From: Actinomycetes bacterium | Lineage (GTDB): Bacteria; Actinomycetota; Acidimicrobiia; Acidimicrobiales; Bog-793 | Reading direction: 5' to 3' | Assembly: GCA_021785095.1 (NCBI GenBank) | Contig: JAJYGM010000115.1 | Coordinates: forward strand, 1-6,478 | Length of the DNA stretch: 6,478 nucleotides | Part shown: positions 6,353 to 6,478 of the stretch, in pieces | Layout of the letters: every line of letters begins with the position of its first letter | Position numbering within the stretch: position 1 is the first letter of the stretch | Position numbers and translations under genes: made by a program | The notes under the pieces: model-generated | Told to the model about the DNA's origin: nothing | Seen by the model: the letters and a program-made list of their open reading frames with translations, nothing else | Database searches by the model: none

Positions 6353-6478
6353 ATGGCGGAACCGCAGAGCTCGCCCGAGGCCGAGCGGTTGTGGCAGGAG
6401 GTCGGAGCCATCCTGGACGACCTCGGGGTCGGGAGCCTGGGCCGGCTCCGGTGGCAGAGCGACCTGTCCGAGGAGTTC
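6353..6478 (+). CDS. Unrecognised protein, N-terminal fragment
   Basis: An open frame begins at ATG 6353 and runs off the right edge without a stop, giving 42 residues that begin MAEPQSSPEAERLWQEVG and continue with AILDDLGVGSLGRLRWQSD. The piece is acidic, has no signal peptide or membrane segment, and looks helical. I do not recognise a family. No clear Shine-Dalgarno precedes the ATG; GGGCAG at 6339-6344 is a weak candidate. Its divergent position next to an exporter operon is where a regulator of that exporter is often found, but the visible residues show no DNA-binding motif, so that is only a guess. Confidence 0.5.
   Translation, partial: MAEPQSSPEAERLWQEVGAILDDLGVGSLGRLRWQSDLSEEF

Overview
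The window is a GC-rich stretch of about 6.5 kb with dense, overlapping genes, GTG starts and strong G/C third-position bias. This suggests a high-GC actinobacterium; nothing visible narrows it further. Every complete gene belongs to an ABC transporter, and I see no RNA gene, transposase, CRISPR array or integration site.

Left edge (1-236, + strand): the C-terminal end of a HAD-superfamily hydrolase of the phosphonatase-like kind, followed by a small hairpin (238-257) that may end its transcript. Positions 237-364 are non-coding. They hold a likely sigma-70-type promoter (TTGACT at 314, TAATAA at 338) with an inverted repeat and a 13/19 match to the IdeR/DtxR iron box inside its spacer.

Centre-left (365-4286, + strand): a three-gene ferric-iron import operon. 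Its genes are a lipoprotein iron-binding protein with all four FbpA iron ligands (365-1501), a fused two-domain permease (1498-3168) and an ATPase (3165-4286). Both junctions are 4-base stop/start overlaps, so translation is probably coupled. The protein binds Fe3+ outside the membrane, the permease forms the channel and the ATPase powers import. The promoter architecture fits repression by an iron-loaded DtxR/IdeR-type regulator. The permease gene opens with five in-frame copies of a 15-bp repeat, and the middle copy carries an exact 7-bp inversion.

Centre-right (4254-6157, - strand): a two-gene DrrAB-type ABC-2 export system, ATPase first and permease second, with stop and start codons sharing one base. 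It converges on the iron operon, and the two operons overlap tail to tail by 33 bp. The exporter substrate cannot be read from sequence; its permease has unusual histidine clusters on the predicted outer face.

Right edge: a 195-bp divergent intergenic region (6158-6352), then the first 42 codons of an unrecognised protein on the + strand (6353 onwards).

I do not see a wholly new system. The points most worth a second look are the iron-box promoter, the repeat with its micro-inversion, the convergent overlap and the histidine clusters.
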